Assembly: GCA_016708315.1 (NCBI GenBank)
Contig: JADJGC010000007.1
Location: 1 to 64,000 of the forward strand
Source of the DNA: a bacterium
GTDB taxonomy: Bacteria > Zixibacteria > MSB-5A5 > CAIYYT01
Direction of reading: 5' to 3'
Length of the DNA stretch: 64,000 nucleotides
Positions 16,829-24,868 of this stretch are shown one piece after another. The position numbers were made by a program, and so were the translations under genes. Every line of letters begins with the position of its first letter. Positions within the stretch are counted from its first letter, which is position 1. Below the pieces are notes generated by a model. It was not told the DNA's origin, searched no databases, and saw only the letters and a list, made by a program, of their open reading frames with translations.

Positions 16829-17368
16829 GTGAGAGAATTCCTCAAATCCAAGTTTCCTGAATTGAACGACATCAAGGATGCCAAACTTCGTGAAAGCGTC
16901 CTCGATGTTATGGTCGAAGCCGTCGAGCTTAGTGGCTTCAAGAAAGAAGAACTCGAAAGCGTTCCCTTTACTCTGCTGATTCCAGGGACGCCCGTGGGTC
17001 TCATTCATCATATCCGTGCAGTAACCGATACCGCTTTGCGGGCGGCGGATTCCATGACGCAGTTCTTTGGCGACAGAATCCCGATCAATCGCGATTACCT
17101 GATAGCGGGCGGATTATTGCACGACATCGGCAAGTTCTCGGAGTACAAGAACGAAGCCGGCAAATTCGGCAAATCAGACTTCGGCAAGTTAGTGCGCCAC
17201 CCGTTTTCGGGGGCCGGATTGGCGATGAAACACGGCCTTCCGGCAGAAATCGTGCATCTCATTGCGACACACGCGGGTGAGGGAGACAAAGGCTACCGCT
17301 CGCCAATGTCAGTGATCTTACATCACGCCGATTTTATCAATTTCGAGGCTCTGGGCGGCAAGATCTAA
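16829..17368 (+). CDS. HD-domain phosphohydrolase
   Basis: The 179-residue HD protein has the metal-binding order H...HD...H...H...D: LIHHIRAV, GGLLHDIGKFSEY, VRHPFSGAGLAMKHGLPAEI, IATHAGEGD and HHADFIN. All HD ligands are present, so it should bind metal and hydrolyse a phosphate ester, perhaps a nucleotide. The substrate is not predictable. GTG 16829 lies two bases after the asparaginase stop; the preceding GAGG-like sequence sits in the end of that gene. The functional link to asparaginase is unclear. A hairpin at 17397 probably terminates this pair. Confidence 0.85.
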   Translation: MREFLKSKFPELNDIKDAKLRESVLDVMVEAVELSGFKKEELESVPFTLLIPGTPVGLIHHIRAVTDTALRAADSMTQFFGDRIPINRDYLIAGGLLHDIGKFSEYKNEAGKFGKSDFGKLVRHPFSGAGLAMKHGLPAEIVHLIATHAGEGDKGYRSPMSVILHHADFINFEALGGKI

Positions 17369-17396
17369 GCTCACTTCAGATAAACGAGTTACAGGG

Positions 17397-17420
17397 GCGC
17401 AGTTTTCTGCGCTCTTGTTG
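17397..17420 (+). terminator. Probable terminator after the asparaginase-HD pair
   Basis: A 6-bp stem GCGCAG/CTGCGC with a TTTT loop (17397-17412) is followed by TCTTGTTG. The stem is short and the T-run interrupted, so the call is moderate. Confidence 0.5.
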
Positions 17421-17442
17421 CTTCTGTACTCCCCAAAACACC

Positions 17443-17470
17443 TTGTAATCGACACATTTTGCGATATATT
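17443..17470 (+). promoter_or_regulatory. Promoter of tnaA
   Basis: TTGTAA at 17443-17448, a 16-bp spacer and TATATT at 17465-17470. The predicted start near 17477 leaves about 60 nt of leader, too short for a TnaC-like regulatory peptide. Confidence 0.6.
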
Positions 17471-17537
17471 GTCTGTTCGGTCCGGCCGGAATTGAGTTTC
17501 CTCCGGACAGAGCCGAAGCTTATTAATGGAGCAGACG

Positions 17538-18932
17538 ATGGACCACTTTGCCGAGCCTTACCGAATTAAAGTCGTAGAAGCAATCAATCTCATCTCCCGC
17601 GAAGAGCGCGAACAGCGCATCCGCGAAGCACACTTCAATATCTTTAACCTGAAATCGCAGGATGTCTTTGTCGACCTGTTGACCGATTCCGGCACCAGCG
17701 CGATGAGCGACAACCAGTGGGCGGGAATGATGCTCGGCGACGAGGCCTACGCGCAATGCCGCAATTACCAACATTTCGAAGAAACGCTGCGCGACGTGTT
17801 CGGCTTTAAGTACTTCATCCCAGTACACCAAGGCCGCGTGGCTGAGAATCTCCTGTTCTCGACGATTGTCAAGCCCGGCGACTACATCATCAACAACACG
17901 CATTTTGATACCACCCGTGCCAACACGATGCACAAAGGTGGAATTCCGATCGACCTCATCTGCAAAGAGGCTCGCGACCCGCACGCCAAGTTTCCGTTCA
18001 AGGGCAATATGGATGTCGCCAAGCTCGAGGATTTCATCCGTGAGAAGGGCGCCGAAAAAATTCCGGCCTGCTTCATGACATTGACCAACAACTCCTGCGG
18101 TGGACAGCCGGTATCAATGGAAAATATCAAAGCCGTGAGCGCAGTGCTCAAGAAATTCGAGATACCATTCTACTTTGACTGCGCCCGCTTTGCCGAGAAT
18201 GCCTACTTCATCAAGACTCGCGAGAAGGGCTTCGAAAACAAATCAGTCAAAGATATTACTCGCGAGATGTTCAGCTATGCCGATGGCGCTCTAATGTCTG
18301 CCAAGAAAGACGGTCTCGTCAACATGGGCGGTTTCCTCGCGCTGAACGATGGTGAGTTGGAACAGAAAATCACAAATCTGATGATCTTGATTGAAGGCTT
18401 CCGCACCTATGGCGGACTTTCTGGCCGCGATCTGGAAGCCATCGCCCGCGGCATCTATGAGGCGTTGGATGAACGCTATCTCGAGTTTCGCACCAAACAA
18501 GTAGCTTTCCTCGGTGAAGAGTTAATGAAGCGCGGGGTTCCGATCATCGAACCGACCGGCGGCCACGCCGTATTCATCAATGCCGGCGAGTTTCTGCCGC
18601 ATATCGACAAGGGCGCATTTCCGGGACAATCTCTGGTGGTTGCACTTTATCGCGAAGGCGGAATCCGTTGCTGCGAGATCGGCTCTATAATGTTCGAGAC
18701 TAAGGACGCCATCACCGGCAAGAGCGAATATGCACCTTACGAACTGGTCCGCCTGGCCGTGCCGCGTCGCGTTTATACCAACGCCCACCTGATGCACGTT
18801 GCTCTCTGCATGGAGAAGATTTGCAGCTACAAGGAGAAGTTGGTCGGATTTGAATTCGTCTACGAAGCTCAATACCTCCGCCACTTCACCATGAAGTTAC
18901 GCGAGAAGGCGGCAGTCAGCGCGAAAGTGTAG
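17538..18932 (+). CDS. tnaA: Tryptophanase / beta-eliminating lyase
   Basis: Tryptophanase cleaves L-tryptophan to indole, pyruvate and ammonia using PLP. The 464-residue protein aligns by eye to TnaA from its start (DHFAEPYRIKVVE) to the C-terminal EAQYLRHFTMKLRE. The PLP lysine lies in MSAKKDGLVNMGG, with the cofactor-binding FYFDCARFAENAYFI. The segment GIRCCEIGSIMF resembles the EIGS form of tryptophanases more than the ERG form of tyrosine phenol-lyases, so indole production is favoured but not proven. ATG 17538 is preferred because GGAG lies 6 bp upstream; ATG 17526 is the alternative. The promoter region shows no leader peptide. Confidence 0.85.
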   Translation: MDHFAEPYRIKVVEAINLISREEREQRIREAHFNIFNLKSQDVFVDLLTDSGTSAMSDNQWAGMMLGDEAYAQCRNYQHFEETLRDVFGFKYFIPVHQGRVAENLLFSTIVKPGDYIINNTHFDTTRANTMHKGGIPIDLICKEARDPHAKFPFKGNMDVAKLEDFIREKGAEKIPACFMTLTNNSCGGQPVSMENIKAVSAVLKKFEIPFYFDCARFAENAYFIKTREKGFENKSVKDITREMFSYADGALMSAKKDGLVNMGGFLALNDGELEQKITNLMILIEGFRTYGGLSGRDLEAIARGIYEALDERYLEFRTKQVAFLGEELMKRGVPIIEPTGGHAVFINAGEFLPHIDKGAFPGQSLVVALYREGGIRCCEIGSIMFETKDAITGKSEYAPYELVRLAVPRRVYTNAHLMHVALCMEKICSYKEKLVGFEFVYEAQYLRHFTMKLREKAAVSAKV

Positions 18933-19034
18933 GACACACTTAAAGCAATGGGTGAATGACCTTCCGCCAAGTTTTACAGCCATTGCGCTGGGGCGGTTGA
19001 TTCCCAGATAGTCACCCCATCTTGGGACTGGTAG

Positions 19035-19305
19035 TGCATATACTTTCGTTATTCCCCTTAGCAAAGGGGTTGGGGTGACGCGCCACCACACTGAAGCGCG
19101 GCCGAAAAAAGCCCCCGGGCCCCGAAGGTGGAAAGGGGAGTGGGCGCGGGGGAGGCACCAGAGAACAAATGCCAGGACTTCCGTTGCGTTTGATGCGCGA
19201 AAGAGTGGAAGGGTACTTCGTATTCTGAACGATCACATCGATAAGTGGAGGGTCGAATACAACCCCCTAACCCCCTTTGCTAAGGGGGAATAACGAAATT
19301 ATGCA
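19035..19305. repeat. 271-bp element with ~40-bp imperfect terminal inverted repeats
   Basis: The left end (19035-19075) reads TGCATA.. TTCGTTATTCCCC TTAGCAAAGGGG TTGGGG, and the right end (19261-19305) is its reverse complement with a few indels. Each arm also contains its own small hairpin (CCCCTT/AAGGGG). The 180 bp between is G-rich and carries no credible gene. No target-site duplication is visible. This fits a MITE-like element or a REP-pair (BIME). The rest of the 460-bp gap 18933-19393 shows nothing recognisable. Confidence 0.65.
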
Positions 19306-19393
19306 CAATGGTTGACCCGGAGTATCGGTGGATCACACTGTGCGCTACTGTCGTTCGCTGGTGCTAAATATCGTCTGAAGGTTTCTCCTGTCT

Positions 19394-19954
19394 CTACCGA
19401 CTCACCCTCACATCTCCCAATCCAGCCTTTGCAAACAATCTGATCTTGACGTCCGCGCTACCAAAGTCAGGGTCGACATGCTCCAACTGGCAGCCGAATC
19501 CATCTTTGCGTGAACTGAACACTTCAACATCCCCAGCGCCGACCTGCGCTGATACCGATGCCGGTATTCCGTGGGGAAGTACGATCTTCGCATCACCGAT
19601 GCCCAGACTCACTTCAATATAGTTCTCGCCGGCGTTCAATGTGGTTGCCGACAGGTCAAGATTGATATCGCCCATTCCTTCTTCCACCCGCAACCCTTTA
19701 GGGTCGAGGGACTGCGGCTTGAGGCTTACATCGCCAAATGTCTTCTTGTATTGCCGACCATCAAAGTTCTTCCACTCAAAATCATATTTCTTGGGCCGAG
19801 TCTTCTCATAAATCATCCAACCGCCAAGCGCAATCAGGACTAACGGCCAGAAGCGGTGAATGAGATCACCGAGGTCAAAATCGAACCAACGCAGATTATC
19901 GCCGAGAAAGGCAACACCCAGTAGAACTAACAAGGCTCCCCAAAACATCTTCAT
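19394..19954 (-). CDS. LiaF-like membrane-anchored protein (DUF5668 + cell-wall-stress C-terminal domain)
   Basis: The 186-residue protein starts at ATG 19954-19952, with GGGAG on the coding strand just upstream; a longer frame lacks this site. Two membrane segments fill the N-terminus (MFWGALLVLLGVAFLGDN and FWPLVLIALGGWMIYEK), matching the DUF5668/LiaI-LiaF motif. The C-terminal ~110 residues are repeated short beta strands (VEEGMGDINLDLS, NYIEVSLGIGDAKIVLP, VGAGDVEVFSS), typical of the LiaF C-terminal beta-helix domain. LiaF proteins sense envelope stress with LiaRS in Firmicutes. No such kinase is adjacent here, so the role is open. It is one of few minus-strand genes. Confidence 0.75.
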   Translation of the reverse strand: MKMFWGALLVLLGVAFLGDNLRWFDFDLGDLIHRFWPLVLIALGGWMIYEKTRPKKYDFEWKNFDGRQYKKTFGDVSLKPQSLDPKGLRVEEGMGDINLDLSATTLNAGENYIEVSLGIGDAKIVLPHGIPASVSAQVGAGDVEVFSSRKDGFGCQLEHVDPDFGSADVKIRLFAKAGLGDVRVSR

Positions 19955-20180
19955 AAAGTACTCCCTTCCAACTCCAAGCGGCGTTTGATCTTCGCCGAAT
20001 CTCACCAACTGTTGCGGCATGCCGAGGCACGCCGCAGTGCTCTGATATCTTTCTCGTAAGTGTACGAAAAACGAATATGATAAGTTCTAATCAACGATAT
20101 CAACAAATTTCCTTGACTCTTTTCTCCTCCCCCAATAGCTTCAGCGCGATTTGGATTTTGATAATGAGGAGAATTGTGCC

Positions 20181-21101
20181 ATGAAGAGAGACTTTCTTGC
20201 CGAGACCGATTTTACGACCGATGAGATCAATCGGGTATTTGAACTGTGCCACCAGATGAAGCAGGGTGAAATCAGCCCAAAACCGCTGCTGGGCAAGACC
20301 GTCGGCTGTATCTTCCACAAAGCCTCTTTACGGACCAGAATCTCTTTCGAGGTCGGCGTCAGTGAGCTCGGCGGCACATCCCTTTACATCACCGAAAAGG
20401 AAATCGAACTCGGCAAACGTGAGTCGATTTATGATGCGGCCAAGGTGCTGTCCCGCTATTTGGCGATGATCACCATCCGTACCTTCGCCCATTCCGATGT
20501 CGAACAGCTGGCAAAGCATGCCGAAATCCCGGTAATCAATGCCCTTACCGATTTGCTTCACCCTTGTCAAATCCTCGGGGATGCTTTCACTATTATAGAG
20601 AAGAAGAAAAAGCTCGATGGACTGAAGATTGTCTATCTGGGCGATGGCAACAATATCACCAATTCCTTCATCAATTTGGCCCGTCGATTCCCGATTCACT
20701 TCGTCATCGGCACTAACCCCAGCACCATGCCGGATGCCGAGTTAATCAAGCTCGCACAGGCTGAAAAGGTTGGCCGCGTTGAAGTTATCTTCGATCCTAA
20801 AGAAGCCGTCCGCAATGCCGATGTAGTCTATACGGATGTGTGGGCGAGTATGGGTCAGAAGCATTTGGCAGAGGAAAAGGCGGCATTGCTAAAGGACTTC
20901 CAGGTGAACGACAACCTCATGAAGTTGACAAAGCCTGATTGTCTTGTTATGCACTGTCTGCCTGCTCTAAGAAATGCTGAGATAACCGACTCTGTGATCG
21001 ACGGTCCAAACTCGGTAGTTTTCGATCAGGCCGAAAACAGACTCCACATCCAAAAAGCGATTATGCTCGTGTTAATGGATGACAAAAGACTGAAGAACTA
21101 A
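20181..21101 (+). CDS. argF: Ornithine carbamoyltransferase
   Basis: ArgF joins ornithine and carbamoyl phosphate to citrulline in arginine synthesis. The 306-residue product shows the carbamoyl-phosphate loop KASLRTRISFE (S-x-R-T-R), HPCQILGDAFT, the ornithine-side DVWASMGQ and the MHCLPA motif with the catalytic Cys. Length is normal. ATG 20181 has AGGAG about 10 bp upstream; an in-frame TTG at 20151 adds an unrelated decapeptide that itself contains this ribosome site. No other arginine gene is adjacent. Confidence 0.93.
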   Translation: MKRDFLAETDFTTDEINRVFELCHQMKQGEISPKPLLGKTVGCIFHKASLRTRISFEVGVSELGGTSLYITEKEIELGKRESIYDAAKVLSRYLAMITIRTFAHSDVEQLAKHAEIPVINALTDLLHPCQILGDAFTIIEKKKKLDGLKIVYLGDGNNITNSFINLARRFPIHFVIGTNPSTMPDAELIKLAQAEKVGRVEVIFDPKEAVRNADVVYTDVWASMGQKHLAEEKAALLKDFQVNDNLMKLTKPDCLVMHCLPALRNAEITDSVIDGPNSVVFDQAENRLHIQKAIMLVLMDDKRLKN

Positions 21102-21123
21102 TTTTTCTTCAAAGGAGTCACAT

Positions 21124-21948
21124 ATGTTTCGCCGCAGTATTTTTGCGGGACTTTTCTTAGTCCTCGCGGCAATGTTTACTTTCGTCGGCTGCTCGGATGA
21201 TGCCAACCCGAACAATTCTAATGTCGGCGATCCCAATTCTCCTGAGTTTCAACAAATGAAAGCGGCAATAACCACCGCGGTTGATTCTACCTTGGGCACT
21301 TCCATGAAGTTCGCCTACAAGCCGAATCGTTTTCCAACCGATCTTGGCTGGGACGACGGTCCAGTGCTTGGTCCGACCGACTCGCTGCTGTACAACTATA
21401 ATGGCGGCTGGCATATTCTGTACCTTGGCCTTACCGCAAGCGTCGACTACAGCTTCACGTTCGTCGACTCAGCCCGTTTCCTGGAAGGCTCGAATGTCGC
21501 CCAGTTCTTCCGCTCACGCGCATGTACTGGTCTTGACCTGATCCACCATCAATCGTCGGCTTACAATGGAACTGACGATGATTACACCGATTTGCAGAGC
21601 TATGCTGACTTGAGTTTCCGCAATCGTCTCGAACCGAATCCGTACTTCTATGGTCATGTGAACCACACGATTGATCACTACTACAAAGTTGGCGGCGAGC
21701 AGAAGCAGATCAGCTACGAATTCGACCTGGTTGCTAATGACGTCACTTACGAAGTCGACTATTCCGGCGAGTGGCAAAATTCTAATGTCACCGGCGGCGA
21801 GCTGATAATCTCCGTGATTGTCGACAACGGTACCGACTCGATTGAATGGGATATCAACATCGAATTTAACGAGAGCGGCCAAGCTATGGTCGAAGCCTCA
21901 AATGGCGAGAAGACCTACTCATTTACAATCACGCCGCAATACCAGTAA
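21124..21948 (+). CDS. Lipoprotein of unknown function
   Basis: Not recognised. The 274-residue product begins with a lipoprotein signal (FLVLAAMFTFVGC) and an Asn/Asp-rich linker (SDDANPNNSNVGDPNSPEF). The remainder is rich in aromatic and acidic residues with alternating beta-strand pattern (YNGGWHILYLGL, YEFDLVANDVTYEVDYSGE, SIEWDINIEFNESGQA). It probably folds as a beta-sandwich or lipocalin-like domain exposed in the periplasm or on the surface. ATG 21124 follows AAAGGAG. It lies 22 bp after argF, so it may share that transcript, and it is followed by a terminator-like hairpin. Confidence 0.75.
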   Translation: MFRRSIFAGLFLVLAAMFTFVGCSDDANPNNSNVGDPNSPEFQQMKAAITTAVDSTLGTSMKFAYKPNRFPTDLGWDDGPVLGPTDSLLYNYNGGWHILYLGLTASVDYSFTFVDSARFLEGSNVAQFFRSRACTGLDLIHHQSSAYNGTDDDYTDLQSYADLSFRNRLEPNPYFYGHVNHTIDHYYKVGGEQKQISYEFDLVANDVTYEVDYSGEWQNSNVTGGELIISVIVDNGTDSIEWDINIEFNESGQAMVEASNGEKTYSFTITPQYQ

Positions 21949-21973
21949 AACAGAATTGGAATTTTGCTGATAC

Positions 21974-22000
21974 GAAGGCGCACCTTTACGGTGCGCCTTC
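21974..22000 (+). terminator. Hairpin after the lipoprotein gene
   Basis: A perfect 11-bp stem (21974-21984 with 21990-22000) with a TTTAC loop. No clean T-run follows, so termination is probable rather than certain. Confidence 0.7.
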
Positions 22001-22043
22001 TGCATTTGTGGCTACTTCTTCAGGCACGAACCGCTTTTCCCAA

Positions 22044-22072
22044 TTGACTGAAAGTCAATTCGTCTCTATACT
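22044..22072 (+). promoter_or_regulatory. Promoter placing transcription start at the thioesterase ATG
   Basis: TTGACT at 22044-22049, a 17-bp spacer and TATACT at 22067-22072. The expected start, about 7 nt downstream, falls on ATG 22079. Confidence 0.75.
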
Positions 22073-22078
22073 CCTTCA

Positions 22079-22516
22079 ATGCCAAAGGAAGTCGTTAGGT
22101 ACAACCACTGTTTCGTCTGCGGTCCCGATAATCCGATCGGTCTGAATCTCAAGTTCCTTTCCGAAGGTAACCGCGCCTGGACAGAATTCCAACCCGATCG
22201 ACGCCACGAGGGCTACAAGGGAATCCTCCACGGCGGAATAATCGGTGCCATACTTGACGAAGTGATGATCAAAGCGGCATTGGCGCAAGGCATCATCTGC
22301 GTTACGGCATCAATGGAAATCCGCTACAAAGCCCCCGCGAACTTGACTTCTCGATTTCATTTTGAAGCATTCGTCACTAAGATCCGTGGCAGAATCATCG
22401 AAACAAGCGGATTGATGACCGACGAAACAGGGAAGTTGATTGCAGAATCCACTGCAAAATACATGACAGTCACTCCGGAAATGCAGGCACGCCTCAACCA
22501 ATCCCTCTCAGAATAA
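22079..22516 (+). CDS. Hotdog-fold thioesterase, PaaI/4HBT family
   Basis: The 145-residue hotdog protein contains GILHGGIIGAILDEVM, the helix motif of PaaI-type acyl-CoA thioesterases with the catalytic acidic residue, and the strand pairing VTASMEIRYKAPANL. The N-terminus has HCFVCGPDNPIGLNL. This Cys-x2-Cys-Gly segment is seen in a subfamily of stand-alone hotdog proteins and could bind metal weakly. The acyl substrate is unknown. No Shine-Dalgarno sequence precedes the ATG, and the promoter spacing predicts a leaderless mRNA. The next gene is not obviously related. Confidence 0.8.
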   Translation: MPKEVVRYNHCFVCGPDNPIGLNLKFLSEGNRAWTEFQPDRRHEGYKGILHGGIIGAILDEVMIKAALAQGIICVTASMEIRYKAPANLTSRFHFEAFVTKIRGRIIETSGLMTDETGKLIAESTAKYMTVTPEMQARLNQSLSE

Positions 22517-22707
22517 CACCGGTATTACGCAAAACTGTGCAGCTACTTAGCAGCTTCAGTCACAACCGAATTCTCACCGATGCCACCGCCTAAATCCTCT
22601 GGTAGTCCAATGCCTTGATATAGCACGACTTCGGGAAGAGTCATTTTGACTCTGACATTTGACGGCCGAATCTGAATCACGGCACGACGCTTGCAAAAGG
22701 AGTAGTC

Positions 22708-23208
22708 ATGCGAGGACCTATGATAAGCTGTTACTTCCACGGAACGAATCTTCATCATGAAAAGCTCACCGTCAACAAGGGACTCATCTCTTTTGCGGTT
22801 CCCGACTACGGAGTGATCTTCCGCGCCCAGCACGAGGGCAATCGCTATGAGTGCGAATACGCTGCCGGTATCGCTCTGATCCGGTTTATGCAGGTTAATC
22901 AGAATCACTTCCACGGCAAGGGAATCAAGCTCCTTACCGATTCCCCGATCGTCGTTTATCAGGTCAACAACAAGATCTCGGCAACTCAAAGCCTTCTTCG
23001 GTTTCGCGATCTGTTTTTGTTCTATAAGCGTAAACTGGGATTTGATCTGACCTGGATACCTACCAAAATGAACCGTGCTGAGATGGGATTGGATGAAATC
23101 GCCGTCAACCGAAACGCACTGAAATTCAATTTCGATATCTTCGACGAGTCGACAAGACGCAAAGACCTGACTCGCCCAGCTAATAAACAGGCAATTCGCA
23201 TTACCTAG
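22708..23208 (+). CDS. RNase H-fold protein, probably altered active site
   Basis: The 166-residue protein has an RNase HI-like order of elements. These are an N-terminal hairpin ending GVIFRAQ, helix ECEYAAGIALIRFM with Glu50, strand-helix IKLLTDSPIVVYQVNNK with Asp78, and a late NRAEMG (Glu125) in the place of the usual 'N..AD.LA'. The first catalytic Asp, normally in a 'TDGS' strand, is replaced by YFHGTN. It may therefore be a nucleic-acid-binding paralogue or use another acidic residue. ATG 22708 has AAGGAG 6 bp upstream. Assignment rests on motif order only. Confidence 0.6.
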   Translation: MRGPMISCYFHGTNLHHEKLTVNKGLISFAVPDYGVIFRAQHEGNRYECEYAAGIALIRFMQVNQNHFHGKGIKLLTDSPIVVYQVNNKISATQSLLRFRDLFLFYKRKLGFDLTWIPTKMNRAEMGLDEIAVNRNALKFNFDIFDESTRRKDLTRPANKQAIRIT

Positions 23209-23354
23209 TCAGATTCTGCTTTACTCCAGCCACACTTGTTCGATAATAGTAGCAAGCGACTGAACGAAATTTCGGTCAGCCGCGTAACTAACTGAGTACA
23301 ACCAGGGCGAACTGTCCTTTGATAACGTGTGTTTAGGCAAACAATCGAGCTACT

Positions 23355-24461
23355 ATGATCAAGACTGCAATTCTGTTACTGGCAATTCAATTCACTGCGG
23401 CCGCGACGCTCTTGTCGGAGCCATATTCTGTTGATCCTGAACTAATCGACACGGTTGAGACTGAAGGCTATAAACGAATCTGGGGTAGCCCCGAAGGGGC
23501 ATTCTTCCTGCTCAAGAAATCGGGCGCTGAGATTCGTCAATATCCCGGCTCTGATATTCGCAATATCAGTGTCAAGGGCACACAAAAGTTGATCTCTTCT
23601 GAACGGGGAAATTACTATGCCCTTATCAGCTACAGCAATTTTCTGCCAACCCAACTTCAAGTTACTGCCGTCTCCGTTTATGATCGAAGTGGTGAGTTGT
23701 TGTGGACTAAAGAAGGCCCAGGCTGCAATGCTTTCATAATGTGTGACAGCGCGCCGCTCTTGGTCGGAATCGAAGGAGCCGAGGGATTCCCGGAGTCTCG
23801 ATTGGTATTCTTTAACTCATCAGGTGAGACGGTCGGAAACGCCAAAGTACAGAATTTCTACAATGGTCAATTCTGTGAAAACGGCGAGTTCTTCTTCGGC
23901 ATTTCCGGGGCAGGAAGCCTTCTGAAGTTCACCAATACCGGTAAACTGGTTTACGACTTCGGCCACGCAATCCGATATCATAGCAGCTTCGACGGCAAGC
24001 TTGTCGCAGTTGTCGCTGATTCGGTAACGACCATCCATTCCGATGTGAACACTGTCGTCACCTGGCCAGTCTCACAAAGATCATTGCGCGAAATCCGTTT
24101 TTCCCGCGACAACGCTTATGTCGCCGCTCTCTACGGCGACCGACTCAATGTCTTTGATATCACCGCAAATAGCATCGTGGCCGAACACACTCTTGACGAT
24201 CCAGCCTTCCGATTCTTCCGTTTCGATGCCGACCCGAATTTCAACTACTTCGTCTGCGGCGCAAGCAATTCCGCCGATTCACCCGAATCTCGAAACACCA
24301 AAGGTCGAGTCATGCTTCTCGGAGCAGGTGGCAACTTGTTGTGGGGCGAAGAAGTTGTCTACGAGGAATGGTCAGTGAAGTATCCGGACGTACGCCTTGA
24401 TTCTTCCAGACGCGTGCTGTCGCTGTTAACTCCCAGCACACTGCAGGTCTTCAAGTTCTAA
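23355..24461 (+). CDS. Secreted beta-propeller-like protein of unknown function
   Basis: No specific family is recognised. The 368-residue product has a signal peptide (MIKTAILLLAIQFTAAATLLS). The mature protein is a series of four-stranded repeats with patterns such as VYDRSGELLWTKEG, LVFFNSSGETVGNA, LKFTNTGKLVYDFG, LNVFDITANSIVAE and VMLLGAGGNLLWGEE. This resembles the blades of PQQ- or WD-type propellers, about six or seven blades. The protein is probably periplasmic or surface exposed and used for binding. No catalytic motif is evident. It is flanked by a 146-bp gap upstream and convergent rpsT downstream. Confidence 0.7.
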   Translation: MIKTAILLLAIQFTAAATLLSEPYSVDPELIDTVETEGYKRIWGSPEGAFFLLKKSGAEIRQYPGSDIRNISVKGTQKLISSERGNYYALISYSNFLPTQLQVTAVSVYDRSGELLWTKEGPGCNAFIMCDSAPLLVGIEGAEGFPESRLVFFNSSGETVGNAKVQNFYNGQFCENGEFFFGISGAGSLLKFTNTGKLVYDFGHAIRYHSSFDGKLVAVVADSVTTIHSDVNTVVTWPVSQRSLREIRFSRDNAYVAALYGDRLNVFDITANSIVAEHTLDDPAFRFFRFDADPNFNYFVCGASNSADSPESRNTKGRVMLLGAGGNLLWGEEVVYEEWSVKYPDVRLDSSRRVLSLLTPSTLQVFKF

Positions 24462-24481
24462 TTCAGTTTCGGCGTCTTAAA

Positions 24482-24509
24482 AGCGAAAAAGCGGATCCTG
24501 CGATCCGCT
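24482..24509 (-). terminator. rpsT: Terminator of rpsT
   Basis: An 8-bp stem (24490-24497 with 24502-24509) with a 4-nt loop. Read on the minus strand it is followed by TTTTTCGCTTTT, ideal for the convergent rpsT transcript. It may also stop the + strand gene. Confidence 0.85.
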
Positions 24510-24543
24510 TCTCTCAAAAACTAATCCGGAAATTTGCGCGATT

Positions 24544-24801
24544 CTACTTTGACTCAGCTTTTTTGTTGAGCATCTTCGTCAAACGGCTTTTCTTCCGGGC
24601 GGCGGTGTTCTTGTGAACAATATTACGCTTCACCGCTTTGTCGAGCAATGCCGTCAATGATGACATCGCGGCTTTGGGATTCTCCTCACCGGTCTCGACC
24701 AATCTCACTGCTGTCTTAAGCTGACCCTTAATCGTACGATTGCGCGAACGCAACTTAACTGATTGTCTGTGTCTCTTTTTAACTGACTTATGTACTGCCA
24801 A
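24544..24801 (-). CDS. rpsT: 30S ribosomal protein S20
   Basis: S20 binds the 5' domain of 16S rRNA. The 85-residue protein shows AVHKSVKKRHRQSVKLR, the basic helix RNRTIKGQLKTAVR and the conserved RNIVHKNTAARKKSRLTK. The start codon is TTG, preceded by GGAGG nine bases upstream. E. coli rpsT also uses a UUG start, which is tied to its autogenous control, so the codon may be functional. The promoter reads from within the 5' end of murJ. Confidence 0.97.
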   Translation of the reverse strand: MAVHKSVKKRHRQSVKLRSRNRTIKGQLKTAVRLVETGEENPKAAMSSLTALLDKAVKRNIVHKNTAARKKSRLTKMLNKKAESK

Positions 24802-24840
24802 TGTTTTATACCTCCGTATGGCACTCTCTTAAAGCTAACT

Positions 24841-24868
24841 AATATACGTTTGGGCGATGGGATGTCAA
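24841..24868 (-). promoter_or_regulatory. Promoter of rpsT
   Basis: On the minus strand, TTGACA (24868-24863), a 16-bp spacer and TATATT (24846-24841). The -35 box lies inside the first codons of divergent murJ, so the two genes may compete for RNA polymerase. Confidence 0.75.

Noticed and set aside
17471..17525. Possible tnaC-like leader peptide before tryptophanase
   Set aside because: The leader is about 60 nt with no short ORF containing a Trp codon before the start.
18933..19034. tRNA or small RNA in the gap after tnaA
   Set aside because: No cloverleaf, TTCGA arm or CCA end can be drawn from the sequence.
19075..19293. Short + and - frames inside the 271-bp repeat element
   Set aside because: The composition is Arg/Pro/Gly-rich translated repeat with no ribosome site; better explained as inverted-repeat DNA.
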